Positions 21,224 to 33,930 of a stretch of 64,000 bases of DNA are shown in pieces; positions within the stretch are counted from its first letter, which is position 1; each line of letters opens with the position of its first letter. Origin of the DNA: Aurifilum marmelostoma (taxonomy: Eukaryota > Ascomycota > Sordariomycetes > Diaporthales > Cryphonectriaceae); NCBI GenBank assembly GCA_027559495.1, contig JAMXSV010000024.1:1240001-1304000 (forward strand), read 5' to 3'. Made by a program: the position numbers and the translations under genes. A model generated the notes under the pieces. The model saw nothing but the letters and a program-made list of their open reading frames with translations. It had not been told where the DNA came from and made no database searches.

Positions 21224-24200
21224 TTATTGAAATACAAAGACAACACCTGACCGATCCGCCGACACGGTCATGGTATACGGGCTCTCGAGTAGTGCAACGT
21301 CCATTATCGAGTCCAGATGAGATTTCAACAGCTGCTGCTGTTCCACTGAGATGACCGTCGTGCGCATCGCCCTGGCGTTTCTGCCAGCACCATTGGCTCG
21401 CCGAGAAGACCCGCGCCCCCCGTCTGTCGCGTCATTAGAGGACCCGCCCGACGCCTGGCTGCGTGGAAGCCTCTCCGTGTTCAGTGTCATGGTGGTGGTA
21501 GGATGGCTGGCCGAATACGTCGGCTTACCTTCGTCCAGCATCAAGCCGCTAAACACCGTCGAGTTCTCGATTCTGGTGAGGTCCCAGAAGCGTAGTTTCT
21601 TGTCTGAGCCCCCTGTCAAGATATAGGCATGTCTGACGTCTCGCTGATCGCTGCCCTCGAGCGAGCTGCTCCCCACCATCATGGCTCGGACACCGCGGTC
21701 GGCATTCCCTGTCGCGGTCGGTTCAATGTTGGTGGCGAAGCGGTTCAACATCCCATCTTGCCTGTCCTCGTCTACGTCCCACGGTTCCCAGCCTTTGAGG
21801 CCTTCTTTGATGCCGCCGACGCGATAGATCTCTCGACATGACGTCTTCTCCAGGTCCCAAACAGTGATTTCGCCCTGGCCAGTGCCACCAGAGACGCAAA
21901 CCCACTTTCCACGGCCTTTGACAGGATGTACCGACAACCGGTAGATAGCAGAACCCCCTTTTACACCCCAGCCCTTGAGGCGCATCTTGAAGCGAAGATC
22001 CCAAAGATCGAGAACGCCATGTGAGGTTCCGAGGCAGAGCCAGTTTCGCTTTCGGTCGATGCAGAAGCACGTTGGGGTACCGTGGTGGACAGGGTTCTCC
22101 AACACGAACATCAGGCTCATAGTTCTGAGATCGATGCTAAGGATTCGAGACCGATTCGTCGCGATGACCATGATGGAATTAGCTTCCTGCTTGTAATGCT
22201 CGCACCATACGGCGAATTCTTCGCCGTCGTCTGGTAGCTGGTATTCTCGCAACAGCCGCAGCTTGCCATAGCGCGTTTGGCCACTGGCCGTCGCCGTCTC
22301 AACCTTGACCACGTGAACGCTTCCGTCGCTGGCGCAGCTGATGAAGCAGTGCGTGTTCTCGATGAAGCACAGTGCCGTGACCTTGGCTCCGGGCGCGTGT
22401 CGATGTGTCTGGCGAGATCTGTGTGCAATATTGCGTTCCAGTCTCGTAGTATCCCATACTTTGACTGCACCGTCATCTCCGCCCGTGACGAAAAAGACGT
22501 GATCAGGAGACACTGCAATGCGGCGGACGGCGCCAACGTGTTCAGAAAAAGTCGCTACTAATTTTCCCGTCGGCTTCCAGCCCTCGCCAGTCTGCCCGCT
22601 CGAGCCCCTGCTGGTTCTTCGGCGCGTGATTGGCGTTACCAAGGGGCCGAATTCGGCGATATCATGCGGATAATTGTCCGTGTACATAGAATCGAGCATC
22701 TTGAGGATATGAGGATCATTCCCTGGGTAGTTGTGGTTTAATTGCAACCGCCCAGAGGCGTTCATGTCGCCGCCCTCGCCGCCAATGGGAAATCTGGGCG
22801 GAACCGCAGGCGAAAAGAGCCCCTCCAAGCGCCCGGTCGCGTTCGTGTCTGTGGTGCCCGTCTCGGCCACAGCCTTGTTGCTGTCCTTTCGTCCTAGCAA
22901 GTTGATTGCGCTCGATGTATGCCTCAATCCCCTCTTTGCAACATTTATGACACCGGCATCAGCCGCATCGCTTGGACTCGTCAACAATTGTCTATCAGTC
23001 TCTTGTAGCAAGCCATTGCCGGTTTGTAAAGCCGCTTCGTCAAGAGCTTGGCGATCATCAGCAGTTGGCGAGGCATTCATCTGGCTGCTCAATCGACTCC
23101 TGTGGCTGTTCAAGGCAGCACGCTTTCGCTTGCCAACAGGATCATCGATGCTCATTGATGCGTCCATCAGAGCGTCAGTGATTGTGCGAGGCGTGTTTGG
23201 GTCTCCATCGACCACGCCTGCAGACTTTGGCGGTATTTCCTCGTCAAACATTACTGTCTGCACCGTCACGCCAAGTGTCCGAAGGTTGATGATGTCGTTG
23301 AGCTCGGCGTTCATGTTGGTTGTGTTCGAATCCCGCGCTTTTATTTGGCTCAGGCGCCATATGAACTCTCGTAGGGCTAGTAATTTGAACTCGTCATTAG
23401 GTGAGAGGCCCAAGTTGCGCAGCCTTCCTAGCCATTGTTCGTCCTCTTCGTTTTTTGAGACCTTGCTGAGGTTTCGAGGGTGCAGATCTTTTGCGGCTGA
23501 GCCCGGTATAGCAGAAGCAGGGCTGCCAAACGACAGCCGTCGCATGTTGCGCAAAGACTTCCAAAAGAGTCCCTTGTCTGATTGCACCGCCCACAGCAGC
23601 GCCTGATCAAATACCGAGCGCGACAAGGGCTTCTTCAGGGTATCAAGAACAGATAACGTGGAGAGCTCCGTGGGCACGATTGTCGTCTTCAGATAGATCG
23701 AGATCATTGGGAGTAGGATGCATTTGACGTCTGCAGGAGAGAGATATTTCGCAGCAGCGGAGAGAAATTCTGCTGCTGCCTCTCGCACCCAGATGTTGGG
23801 ATGCATGGAGAACCGCGCCACGACGTCTACAAGCTCCCATAGACGTGTCTTTGACAGGAGACCGAGGTATCCTAGCTGTGCCAAAGAATGCAGTGCCCCT
23901 TGCACGACGTTCTCTTCCGTGTCTGTGAGGGCCTGGATCATGAGTGGCAATATGAACTCTTCAAGGCTGACGCTGCCCATGAAGGCAGCTATGCCAACAA
24001 CAGTCTCGAAGAAGGCACACTTGAGCATCCAGTCGCGATCGTTCAGATAAGTGTTGAGATGTGAGAGAATGATGTCGTTGGACTCGGCTGTCCCGAAAAA
24101 GAGGCATAGCTCCGGCACAGAGCTCAAAAAGGCTCTTCGCACATGGGGGTCGACGTCCTCGATGAGATTCTTGGTATGATGCTCCAACATTATGATCAGC

Positions 24201-25954
24201 TCTTGCTGCGCCTCATCAAACAGCCCGTCAAAACTGCCATTCGGCTGGCTGCCAGATTCTACATCTGGGTCCGCAGCTGTGATGGCCCCTGCTGCCTTAA
24301 GAGTAGTCGACATCTGCAAGAATTTCTTGGCTGTCGTTGCCAGACTGCCAATGCAAGACGCATATGTTGCCCTCACCAGGGGACTAGGCCGACTAGCACT
24401 TCCATACAGGGCAAATGACAGCCGCGGAAGGACGTACTCTAAGAATACGTGTGCGTTCACGGGGTTCACCGCATTGACAAGAGCCAGGAGCTGCGTCAAC
24501 GTTCTGATCGCCGTAATCACAACGATATCGGCTTTGTCGCTCAAGAGCGTCATCAGGTAGGGCAGGACCCGGTCCAATTTTGCCTCGTCCGTCAGTCGTT
24601 CTGCAAACGCCAGGAGTATATCACACGCTCGAACCTTGGACGATGCCCGCGCTGTGTTTCGTAGAGATGAGACCACCAGGGTCAGGAATATTAGGGTGCC
24701 GTCGTCCGCAGCCTGCGGGGCATCGCATGAGACGGCGTGCTCGTTGTTTGGGATATTTAACCGGACCGGGAAGTGGCCAAGACCCAGTCTAGGTGAGAGC
24801 CGTGCCGTCTCTGTCTCCTCTCGAGATTCATTCTGGTACCCAAGGAAGTAGGAGATCTTGTCAAAATCGTAAAATACCCGATCGATACGCTCGTCTGCCT
24901 CTCCGAGATTGGTCGTTGCGCCCGAGACGGAGTACTGACCAGAGTATGGTTCCGTAATCACGCCCATGTATTGATGCAGGAAGGTATAGAAGTAATCCGG
25001 GAAAGCTTTCCCTCTCCAGAACTCCAGGTACTGCTCAGCCGAGTACCTCTTCTGCGGGTCTAGCTGTATCATGGACGAGACGAGCTCACGGATATCCTTG
25101 TCGGGGATGCGGCTCAGCTGAGATATATCGGGGTCATATTCACCCTTGCGATACTTATAGAGCTGGCTGAGGCTGAAGATGGGCGCCTCGAGGAACAGCT
25201 CTGCAATGACACAGCCGGCGCTGAAGATATCCATGGCCCAGGTAAGCTTGGTGTTCCGGTCCGCGTCTTCGCCCGGCGCAACAAATCTCTCGGGGGCAAT
25301 GTAACATGTCCGCCGACTGGATGTGTCGAAGAAGTATGAGAAGTCGGTCGGATTATCGTCGGGTAGGGTCACGGGCTTGAAAGACGACGAGAAGTCGGAG
25401 AGATACAGCCAATTCCACGAGGTCACAAGTGTGTTCTCGGCCTTGATGTCGCCGTGGTATACGTCCTTCGCATGACAGTCGCGGAGGGCACAGAGCAGCT
25501 GGAACGACAGCCATTTCCTCTCTATGTCCTCTAAAAAGGGTCTTGTGCTGAGACGGTCGTAGAGGGAGTTGTATAGGTATTGCCGGACGAGGTAGCCGTT
25601 GGTCTCGGTCTCGACGATGCGCTGATACCCCAGCGCGTTGGGGATTTCAGCAAGTGCCTTTCGCTCATCTTGACACACGGGCGTCAGCGTCACAAACAAA
25701 GGTCATGAACAATGCGATCCGTCGCGACAAGAAAGCTCACAGATGATCTTCTGCCTGTACTCATTCAGCGGCATAGGCGCGTATGGCTTGACGAATACCT
25801 TGACCAGAACAACTCCATCGTGATGCCGAGCGCGGATGCTCTTCATGAAGCGGGCAGACCCTATTGCCTTTTCATAGGCAAGATCCGCGAGCTCAGGGAC
25901 ATCAATGCCGGCAGCGCCAGCAGATGGCGTTGTGACAGAGAAGCCTTGACCCAT
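21224..25954 (-). CDS. VPS15: Serine/threonine protein kinase VPS15 (PI3-kinase regulatory subunit)
   Basis: Exon 25741..25954 plus the long exon 21224..25668 (intron 72 nt) give 1552 residues. The N-terminus MGQGFSV fits the myristoylation signal of the family. The protein-kinase domain (about residues 27-300) has the VPS15-type catalytic segment YHGDIKAEN (near 143) and SDFSSSFKP in place of the usual HRD and DFG, followed by RRTCYIAPERF. HEAT repeats follow (about 350-700), then a Ser-rich linker, and from about residue 1050 a WD40 propeller (LVATFSEHVGAVRRIAVSPD, GGDDGAVKVWDTT, GGSDKKLRFWDLT). VPS15 anchors and activates the VPS34 phosphatidylinositol 3-kinase with Vps30/Atg14 or Vps38, for autophagy and endosomal sorting. 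It lies divergent from a Zn2Cys6 factor. An 291-codon antisense frame is a shadow. Confidence 0.96.
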
Positions 25955-26734
25955 CGTTGGCGGGGGATGGAGGGCATCCGGTGGTTGTGGAGGGAGTCAA
26001 CCGTCAGACAAGCTACCGGAGGGAGTGATCTCTACTGCTGCGATGAAGCTTGATCATGTTGACCTTCTGCGACAGAGAAGAGCTTCAGAGAGAGAGAACA
26101 AGGCAGCAGCACACTGTTTGGGTCAGGCCTCCTTGAACCTGGACACCCGACACATTAGAGAGCTAAGGTTGAACGTGGAGGAGACGATTCACATGCCACA
26201 GTACAGTAATCTTTTGGTGGTGTTGTCTAGGGGAACTGACCTTCTGTAGGTGGTAGCTTGGCTGCCTGCTACCCCACAACAGTAGACCACATGCCCTGTA
26301 CAGGCGGCATCCCGGCCCTAGAAATGACGTTGCAGCAGCGGAACTGCTTGAACTTAGTTGCAAGTAATTAGTACCCAGAGCTGCTGTACTTTGATTTGGT
26401 ACCTCTGACTGTTTATGTAAAAGAGATGCTCTGCACAGTCAACTCGTCAGGCACAGGACTGTAACACGACACTCATCACCATCTAGACAGATACCTCCGG
26501 ACCGCCTGTTGAGCAGCATAGTTCATGGCTCACTGGCGTCCATAACAGGTCATGGAAACAGAGAAATGATTCCTCAGCCATGCCCATGTCTGAGAAGAGG
26601 CTCTCGTAAGTGCTTCTGATACCAGTGCATGAATACCTCTGCAATGGGGTTGTTGAGCTTGAAGTCCGAATCTCCCTTGAAGCACAAAACACCATCAAGT
26701 GGCCTTTGCAACAAGGTGTGAGCATGGAAGAGGG
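25955..26734. other. Divergent intergenic/promoter region
   Basis: About 780 bp between VPS15 and the Zn2Cys6 gene; only short chance frames. Nothing regulatory recognised with confidence. Confidence 0.5.
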
Positions 26735-28885
26735 ATGAGGACGATGAAAAGGAAGCTTGTACTACTTGGTTATGGAAGGAGAGCTCCTCTTTCAAAGTTC
26801 TCCTTTTCTTCTATCATACTGACACAATTTCGATGTAGTTGTAAGAGATGCCAGTTTCGCAAGGTACCTCTCGGTCGCTTCCCATACGCCGATGATGAAG
26901 TCCTCAAAAAGCTGACAGGGCACACTTCCCCTGCAGCTGAAATGCTCCAGGACCGAGCCATGCAGCAACTGTGTCAACGCGGCACACCCGTGCGAGTATC
27001 GCGAGAGGGATGCCAAACGGCGCCCTGTCTCTCACGAGTATGTAGCGGGCCTCGAAAACCGTATCGCCTGGCTAGAATCCATGCTCGCCCAACTTCAAAG
27101 TGCAAATTCTGTCGCAAGAGACAGGATACTGTCTGACTTGCGTCTTGGAGACCATCACACCACACCAAAAGCCAGACAGGAGGAAGTAGCTTCAGCAGAA
27201 GGGACACAGGATAGTCTGGCCCCTCCAGGTCGTCCTCAGCATCACTACTACCTCCACCAAGGCTCCGAGGGCACGCTCGTCTTCCACGGACCGACGAGCA
27301 TATTCCACGTCTCGCAGCCCAGCACGCAAGTACATAACGCCGACAACCCTTCGCAAGTCACCAGTGCTGCCGATACTGCCAGCGACACTCATCTATCCTC
27401 TGTTGCGGAGCATTTCGGTATCGAACTGGATGGCGAGCTTGTTATGAGCGCCATGGTGCATTTTTTCCGATGGCAGTATCCCCATTTCATGTTCATATAC
27501 CGCGAGGCCTTCCTCAGCGATCATTTCAGCAGGCGGCCTGGGAGGAGGAGATACTGGTCCGGCTCGTTGTTGCTTGCTGTCTGCGCGCTTGGCCTGCTGG
27601 TGGTAGATGCTCCTGAACACCGGGAGTCCAGCGAACGGTTCTTTGCAGCTGCCGAGAGCATCCTGCTCGTCTCGGGCTTGGCTCGTCCGTGTATACCCAA
27701 CGTGCAGGCCTTCTTGTGCTTGGCATACTACGAGATCGGACGCGGAAATGTCTCCAAAGGGTGGGAGTACTCAGGTATGTCTAGACTCCGCTGCGTATTG
27801 ATCAGACGGGCCAGTTTCCCTCCCTCTCTGTGGCGCAGGCTTACCACGAGTCCACACAGGCATCGCCTTCCGCATGGCCATGGACCTTGGCTTTCAAAAA
27901 GACCCACGCTGTTGGCTGCTGATGGATAAATCACTGGCATCACCAGAGGACATCGAGATACGGAGGAGAATATATTGGGGCTGCTACGTTTCTGACAAAC
28001 TGATCAGCCTCATTCTTGGGCGGCCGGTGAGCCTCAGTGACGACGATGCGGAAGTCCAGCTGACACAGTGCCTGCCGTAAGTGATACCCAGACATGAAAT
28101 GCAATCTTCCCTCAATAGAGACGATGACTCGTTACTCAACATTCCTCAGAGACTTCGCCGAGATGGACCTATGGCTGCCCGCTGGCTTCGAAGACAAGGA
28201 GGAGGGACACGACGACGCACGGCTACTAGTTCCATCCTTCCAGATGCACATTGGTCTGGCATCGATTGTCTCACGAATGCTAGGGCAGCTCTACTCGGCC
28301 AAAGGGAGCCCCGACGGCCACCAGCGCAAAGCTTGCATGGATGCCCTGAAGCTGGATCTGTCTCGTTGGGACAAATCTCTAGTCAAGGATTTGCAATGGA
28401 ACAGATGGGTCTCAGCCCAGACCAACCTCTTGCCCACGGTCGCGACACTGCAGTAAGCCACTAAGAACGTCCTCCTCACGCAAGGCCTTCTGGGGAGGAA
28501 GAGAGGGCATGCTGTGTTAACTGACGCAACTTATCCTGCAGGGTCCTTTTTCACAGTATCCGGATCATCCTGAACCCTGAGTCTGCCGAGGCACCAAAGG
28601 CGATCCGCCTCGCTTCTGCCCAAGAGATCATGGCCCTGCTGCGCAGATACCGCGTCCAATATGGCCTTCAGTACGCCCCCCCTCACGTTCGTGTACGGGA
28701 TCGTCCAGGCTGCCAAGGTTACTTCTGAGCTCGGCATACCGGAGGAGACCAACTATCTCCTGCAAGCCCTGAGCGAGTGCTCGTCGACCTGGCCCCTCGC
28801 CAGGGACGCGAGGACTCATCTTCTTGAGACCTCCTGTCCTCTACGACCTGCCCAGGGCGCAGTGCCGTCATCACTAGGTTCGTGA
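26735..28885 (+). CDS. Zn2Cys6 transcription factor with fungal-specific TF domain (apparent +1 frameshift)
   Basis: Exons 26735..26863, 26937..27774, 27860..28076, 28150..28452 and 28542..28885. The binuclear zinc cluster is split by intron 1: SCKRCQFRK joins LKCSRTEPCSNCVNAAHPC, giving the exact C-x2-C-x6-C-x5-C-x2-C-x6-C spacing. A linker and leucine-rich dimerisation stretch follow (YVAGLENRIAWLESMLAQL). Then comes the fungal_trans domain (HFFRWQYPHFMFIYREAF, WEYSGIAFRMAMDLGFQ, RRRIYWGCYVSDKLISLILGRP), with PDFAEMDLWLPAGF across intron 3. Near the end the frame shifts by one at a run of seven C (28676..28682); with six, the family-typical APLTFVYGIVQAAK follows and the protein is about 609 residues. 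It resembles nirA-like factors, but the target genes are unknown. The start is uncertain: 26735 and 26744 are in frame, and a further 5' exon is possible. Confidence 0.8.
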
Positions 28886-29721
28886 GCGGGCCCAGTCGTG
28901 GTGCTATGCCCATAATGACTTACCACATCGACTGCCTGTCTCGGAAATGTAGACTGAGACGATTCAGAGCCTCGTTCTGTAGACTTGATAGTGTCTTGCG
29001 TCCACCATATGAAGTTGGGCGGCTCCTTCATTGAGAAACGAAAACAGGCGTGGAGGACTGAGGGCAGTCAAGTAAAATTGGTCAGGTTCGATCATCCTTT
29101 CGAGAAAGCTACCCCTAGGATCTATCTCGTAAGCCGATTACGGCATTATCTAAAGTTTCTCTCTCCTATATCTTATCCTTCTCCTTCTCTCTTCATTCTT
29201 AAAAAATAACATGAAGTTGGCCCCACCACCCCTGGACCAATTCGAATTTCCCTGCCTTGAGGGACCAGAATTATTGCCCCTTGGGTCCAGCACCTCATAG
29301 GCTCGTCATTAAAGAGAAAAGCCTTCACCAACCTGGGTATATCGAATAAAAAAAGAATCGTAAGAAAAATCAAGATGGGAGAGCGCAGATGATCTCTCCA
29401 CCCGTCGCCGAGAACGCCCGTCTGTACTAGGGACGCTACGCTTCAGGCAATGCAGGCATGTGACTCTCTCTCTCTCTGTCAAAAGGGTGAAATGGCGTAG
29501 TAAAACCGTGCCACCGAGCACGAAAATATGTACAACGGAAAGAGAGAGAAGAAAAAAAAGGCTCGGCGACTGCGTGAATCAGGAATTCATAAATTCTCAA
29601 CCGCTTTTCAAGTTGAAGCTTGATGCAGGAATGCCCGGCGCATATTGGTATGGGTGTTGGACCTCATTTGAGGCAGTGGGAAAAGGGTCGTACGGTCGTA
29701 AAACGTGCAGAGGGTGGCCAA
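28886..29721. other. Convergent intergenic region
   Basis: About 830 bp between the Zn2Cys6 factor and the SH3 membrane protein; AT-rich patches, no coding signal. Expected to hold two 3' UTRs. Confidence 0.6.
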
Positions 29722-31740
29722 TTAAGGTTGTGGAAAGACGGAACTTGATGCCGCCTCTGTCGAGCTGTCGCCCTCGATAGTCTTCTTCCAGTGCTCTGGC
29801 AGACACACACACACCAAGGGGAAGGCCTTGATCTCGCCGCTGACGGGCGGTGATGCCTCACGAGGGCGGCGAGACACGTACGAGACACCACTATCACGTT
29901 GTTCTTGGTGTCGAGCCTCCCACTCATCGGCTCGCTCGTCCATCATCACGCCAGTTGCCCAGCCGTCATCCCATATGCCGACTACCTTCAGCATGTCGCC
30001 CCGCTCGAGAGCAAACTCGTCAGCAGCACGCGGTTGATATGCCCACAACACCGCCACACCGTCGCCCGGATGGATCTCGTCTTGAGAATAATAGTCCTTG
30101 AAGTAGGGCAGCTGTTCGGACTGCTGGCTGCCCACCCCTCGAGGCGAGGACATCCCGTTGCTGCCGTTGTCATCGCCTGCGAGCAGCACCGAGCCGCTGG
30201 ACAGAGACCCCGACCTCTTAAGCATCGTGGGCGGAGGTCGCAGCACACCAGCGCGTGGTTCTGACTCGGGGCTGTCAATAAACTCATCAGACGATGATTG
30301 GTTGTCTCCGGCTCTGGCTCTGGTAACGCCACCGAACGCAGCGGCGCTTCCCGAGTGGCGAGAGGGCGCATCTCCAGAATGACCTTCCAAAGCCGACATT
30401 CTGGCTATCCTACCGCCAGGCAAGACTTCATAGCCCTGCGGGGTCGACGCAAGGGGAGCGCCGCCCTGAGCCGTCATGGGTCCTCTCCTGGCTGGCTGTG
30501 GCTGGTTAAAGATGCTGCCCTGCTGGCTTCCCCTCTTGCGCCGTCTGATGAACAGGCAGCAGAGGAGGATGACACCTATGATCAAGGCAGCTCCCGCGAT
30601 CGACCCAATCACGATGCCTGCAACGGCACCCTTGGAGAGCCCGTTTCCTCCGCCGGAAGATGCGCCGGAAGATGCCGAGGCAGTAGCGCTCGCGCTGCTA
30701 GTCGAGGTCGGAAGCGTGATGGTTGATGTTATAGAAGGCAGAGTGACATCGGCACATATTGACTCTGCATTCGAGTTGTAGCAGCAAGTGTCGGTGGAAT
30801 TAGTTCCGCCAGATGCGCAGTATGAGCAGAGACCGATCGTGCTGTTGCCGAATCCACAGTTGTCCGGCTCGTTGTCGATACCATCGATGCAGCTGGCGGA
30901 CGAAAGAGAGTTGGCGGGTAGCGCACAGTTTGTAAAATCAGCTCTTACTTCGGCCGCGGAGCCATCGCTGGGGTCAGAACACAATTGACTGTCGGAGAGG
31001 TAATACGCCTCACTCTCGGCATAGTCCGCCTGGGTGATGGTCAGTAGTGAGTAACAGGGGGTGTCAACAGGTGGGACTTACGCAGGTATCGGCACATAGT
31101 GGCTGTGTCTGTGTCCCGCTAAGCCCACATGGATCGATGGAGTTTTGGACGATGGAGTTGCATATGACAGAAGTGGTGAACCGGGCGTAGAGATTGGAGG
31201 TGTTCGTCAGGTCAATGCCACTACAACCGAAGCGATTCTCATATCTGAAGTGGAAGTCAGTCACGGGACGCGACGGCGGGTCTGTATGGTCGGTCTGTTC
31301 CACTTACTGCTGCTCCACAAAGGTCGTCTGGACATACGATGCGAGCTGGGTATCAAATGAGGCGCGGTCCGATACATACTGCAGGAATGAACTGCGTGGG
31401 AGAAGAGAAAAGGTTAGCTACATGATTCACAAGATTGCGAGAGGAGGGGGGTGGTTCTCTGGGGTACGCACAAGTAGCCCACGAGGGTGGAGTCCGTGGA
31501 TATCGATGCGGAGGCGAAGGACGGGCAGGTCGTCGAGCCCTCGAGGGAGATGCAAGAAGACATGGCTACTGTCGTTTCTGTGAGCCAGAGGCTGTGGTCC
31601 TTCGAGCCGTTTGTCTCTCTCCCCGTCCTGTCCCTAGGTGGGAAGCTTCCCGTGGTCCGCAGAACCCACCGATTCGGGTCACGCAGGTCGGAGGTATTTT
31701 TTAGCTTCCTGCAGCCCGTCCGCGGAGAGAAATAACGAAG
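29722..31740 (-). CDS. Single-pass membrane protein with cytosolic SH3 domain (5' end unresolved)
   Basis: Minus-strand exons 31472..31740 (first clear one), 31308..31391, 31082..31244 and 29722..31029; phases agree and introns are 52-80 nt. The N-terminal half is Cys-rich and looks extracellular: TGCRKLKNTSDLRDPNRW, SSCISLEGSTTCPSFASA, NRFGCSGIDLTNTSNLYARF, DPCGLSGTQTQPLCADTC and NNCGF-like motifs with N-glycosylation sites. After a Ser/Thr-rich stalk comes one membrane helix (GAVAGIVIGSIAGAALIIG...) followed by RRRKR, then a disordered cytosolic part. The C-terminal SH3 domain is AVLWAYQPRAADEFALERGD...VVGIWDDGWATGV, and it is followed by EIKAFPLVCVCLPEHWKKT. The topology resembles the yeast fusion protein Fus1. 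A signal-peptide exon must lie upstream but I could not find it: in the same frame, an ATG at about 31773 runs into TGA at 31753..31755. Confidence 0.82.
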
Positions 31741-33884
31741 CTGGGCCGTGAATCACCGTAGCAGCAGGGTCATCGCCGTGAAGGGGGAAGGGAAGAATTG
31801 CGCAATCAGACCGGTGTTTTGTTTCGAAGTTGTCGAGCAGCGCCCAGGGTGCCGAAAGTTGAACAGAACGAGTGAATGGTGGCGCAAGCTAGTGGAGGTG
31901 GGCTCTAGCTCCAGACGTTCTATATGCTGCTTGGTCGAGGGATGCTGGACATCTGGTACAGTCCTAACCAAAAAAGCAGGCTGGGGGGAGTTATCTGGTC
32001 GAGTTCAATTGGGTCGTGAGGCTGAGGATGTCGAGCCTTTTCTTTTCTTAGGACACCAGACGGTCGTTCGCGGGAGGTGTGTAGGAGAATCGGCCCCCGC
32101 AGCAACGCGCAGAAGAAAGGTAGCTACCAAAGTCCTTCCCTCATACACAAAAGATCGGCGGCGGCGGGTCGGAAGCAGGCTCGAGCAAAGTGACTGTCCC
32201 CTTCTCAGAACGTCTCGTGGCGGGTGGCGGCTGCCGTATGAAGAGGCTGATCGTCGTAGTGAGAGACGGGTTGCCTCACGTAAAGGTGGCGGCTGGAGGA
32301 GGCAGGAACGCGGGGAAGGTGCAGGAAGTGTGGTAGCTTGTCGACCAGAGGAAGGCGAGGCGACACGATAAGGTGATGACCGTAAAGGGTTTGGTTGGGT
32401 GGGATTAGATTATCGAGTAATGACACGAGAAAAAATTATTGTGGTGGTGATACTAAAGAATAAAAAAAAAAGTAGTGTGTAGAATTGAACAAGTGAATGA
32501 ACGAATGGGAAAAGACTCGGTCGAAAAGACAAGAGAACGGATGAACGTCGAGTAGTCAAATCAGCGTCTGAGCAGAGCGCGAGTTTGGATGGGGTCCGGG
32601 GCAAATGAGTGGCAGGTGAAGTTGACCTGAGACGGCGACGGCATGCAGTCAGACTGTCAAAGTGACAGGCGCGACAACAGCAGACCACAGCTGGAGGAGT
32701 CGTCGGTGTGGTGTAGGTGGTGGAGGAGAAGATGGTGTGGTGGTGACTGATATCGGCAGGTGGAACGGAAGAAATGGAGAAAAAAAAAGAGATGGTGGGA
32801 GATGAGATAGGAAAGGTGGATTAGGAGGAGACAGAAAAGAATGTTCCGGTTCAGCAGCACCACAACGGAACACACCAGCCACAGACAACAAGGACAGCAG
32901 CAGGGACGATGCAGGGCAGCCGATGGTCTGTGTCTGAGGAGGGAGGAGGAGGGGGGGGGGACCACAGCACCGGTGATTGGGGACAAGTGGGAGAAGAGGA
33001 GGTGTGTGTGTGAAGATGGGATGGACGTGGATGTGAGAAATGAGAAAAGACAATAGAGAGAGCTTGGAGCACACACCGACCGACCGTCCAGGCAAGGGTT
33101 GGTTAGTTCGGCTGGTCAAGCTTGAGTAGTCTTGCTCTGATTCAGTGTCAGGTCTCTCTCACACTCTCGTACTCCATGTGGGAGTAACCAAAAAGAAATT
33201 GGCAGAGAACCAGGGGGGTAGGGGTACCTGCATAAAGGCCCACGGGTGCCCCAGGAACACGCGCAAAGTTGAAGAGTGCAGAAGTGGACCAGGGCCGGCC
33301 GCGGATGAAAAAAAGAGGGGCATCAATTTGATAACCAAGCGAATTGGGCCAGGCCGCAAATGAGGAGGACTTGAGATGGACCTCACGGGCTCACCCTGTC
33401 ACTGTGACACCCGTCGTCTGTCCCACCACACGTTATCCCGTTCATGCTATTGATAGAAATATATACTGTATATACGCAGTGCTATAGTCGTGGCGGTAGA
33501 TCAGGAGTGCGCATGAAATTCCAGCAGTACATTCAGCTTTGGTGTATCCTCATCTGGTCTCTCATCATGCCAACCCCCTGTCCCCTCCAGTATCTCTCCT
33601 GATCTGTTGGAGTGGTACCGCGGCACGGGAAGGGCAAGGCAAGGGAAGGGGAGCCTCAGGTACGACGGCAGGCCAAGGGTTGGGACTAAGTCAGGTGAGC
33701 GAGAGTTTGCTAGCTGCATTGGGCGCCATTACTATCTGGGTAGTAGATGTAACCACTGCGCCCAAGGGCTTAAGGGGGGGAGGGTACACACAGACGTTTG
33801 CTCATTTCGACTACTGCGGCATCGCTGCATGCAACGTCATCTATTAAAAGAACCCTATGAAGGGAGGCAAACCAGCACATCAAC

Positions 33885-33886
<2 letters not shown>

Positions 33887-33927
<41 letters not shown>
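33887..33927. repeat. (TG)n microsatellite
   Basis: 41 nt of uninterrupted alternating TG. It creates spurious His-Thr or Cys-Val reading frames on either strand. Confidence 0.95.

Positions 33928-33930
<3 letters not shown>

Noticed and set aside
22731..23606. 291-codon plus-strand frame inside VPS15
   Set aside because: Antisense shadow of the VPS15 HEAT/linker region.
32649..33119. 156-codon Pro/Ser/Leu-rich minus-strand frame
   Set aside because: Produced by the pyrimidine-rich strand; low complexity without domain features.
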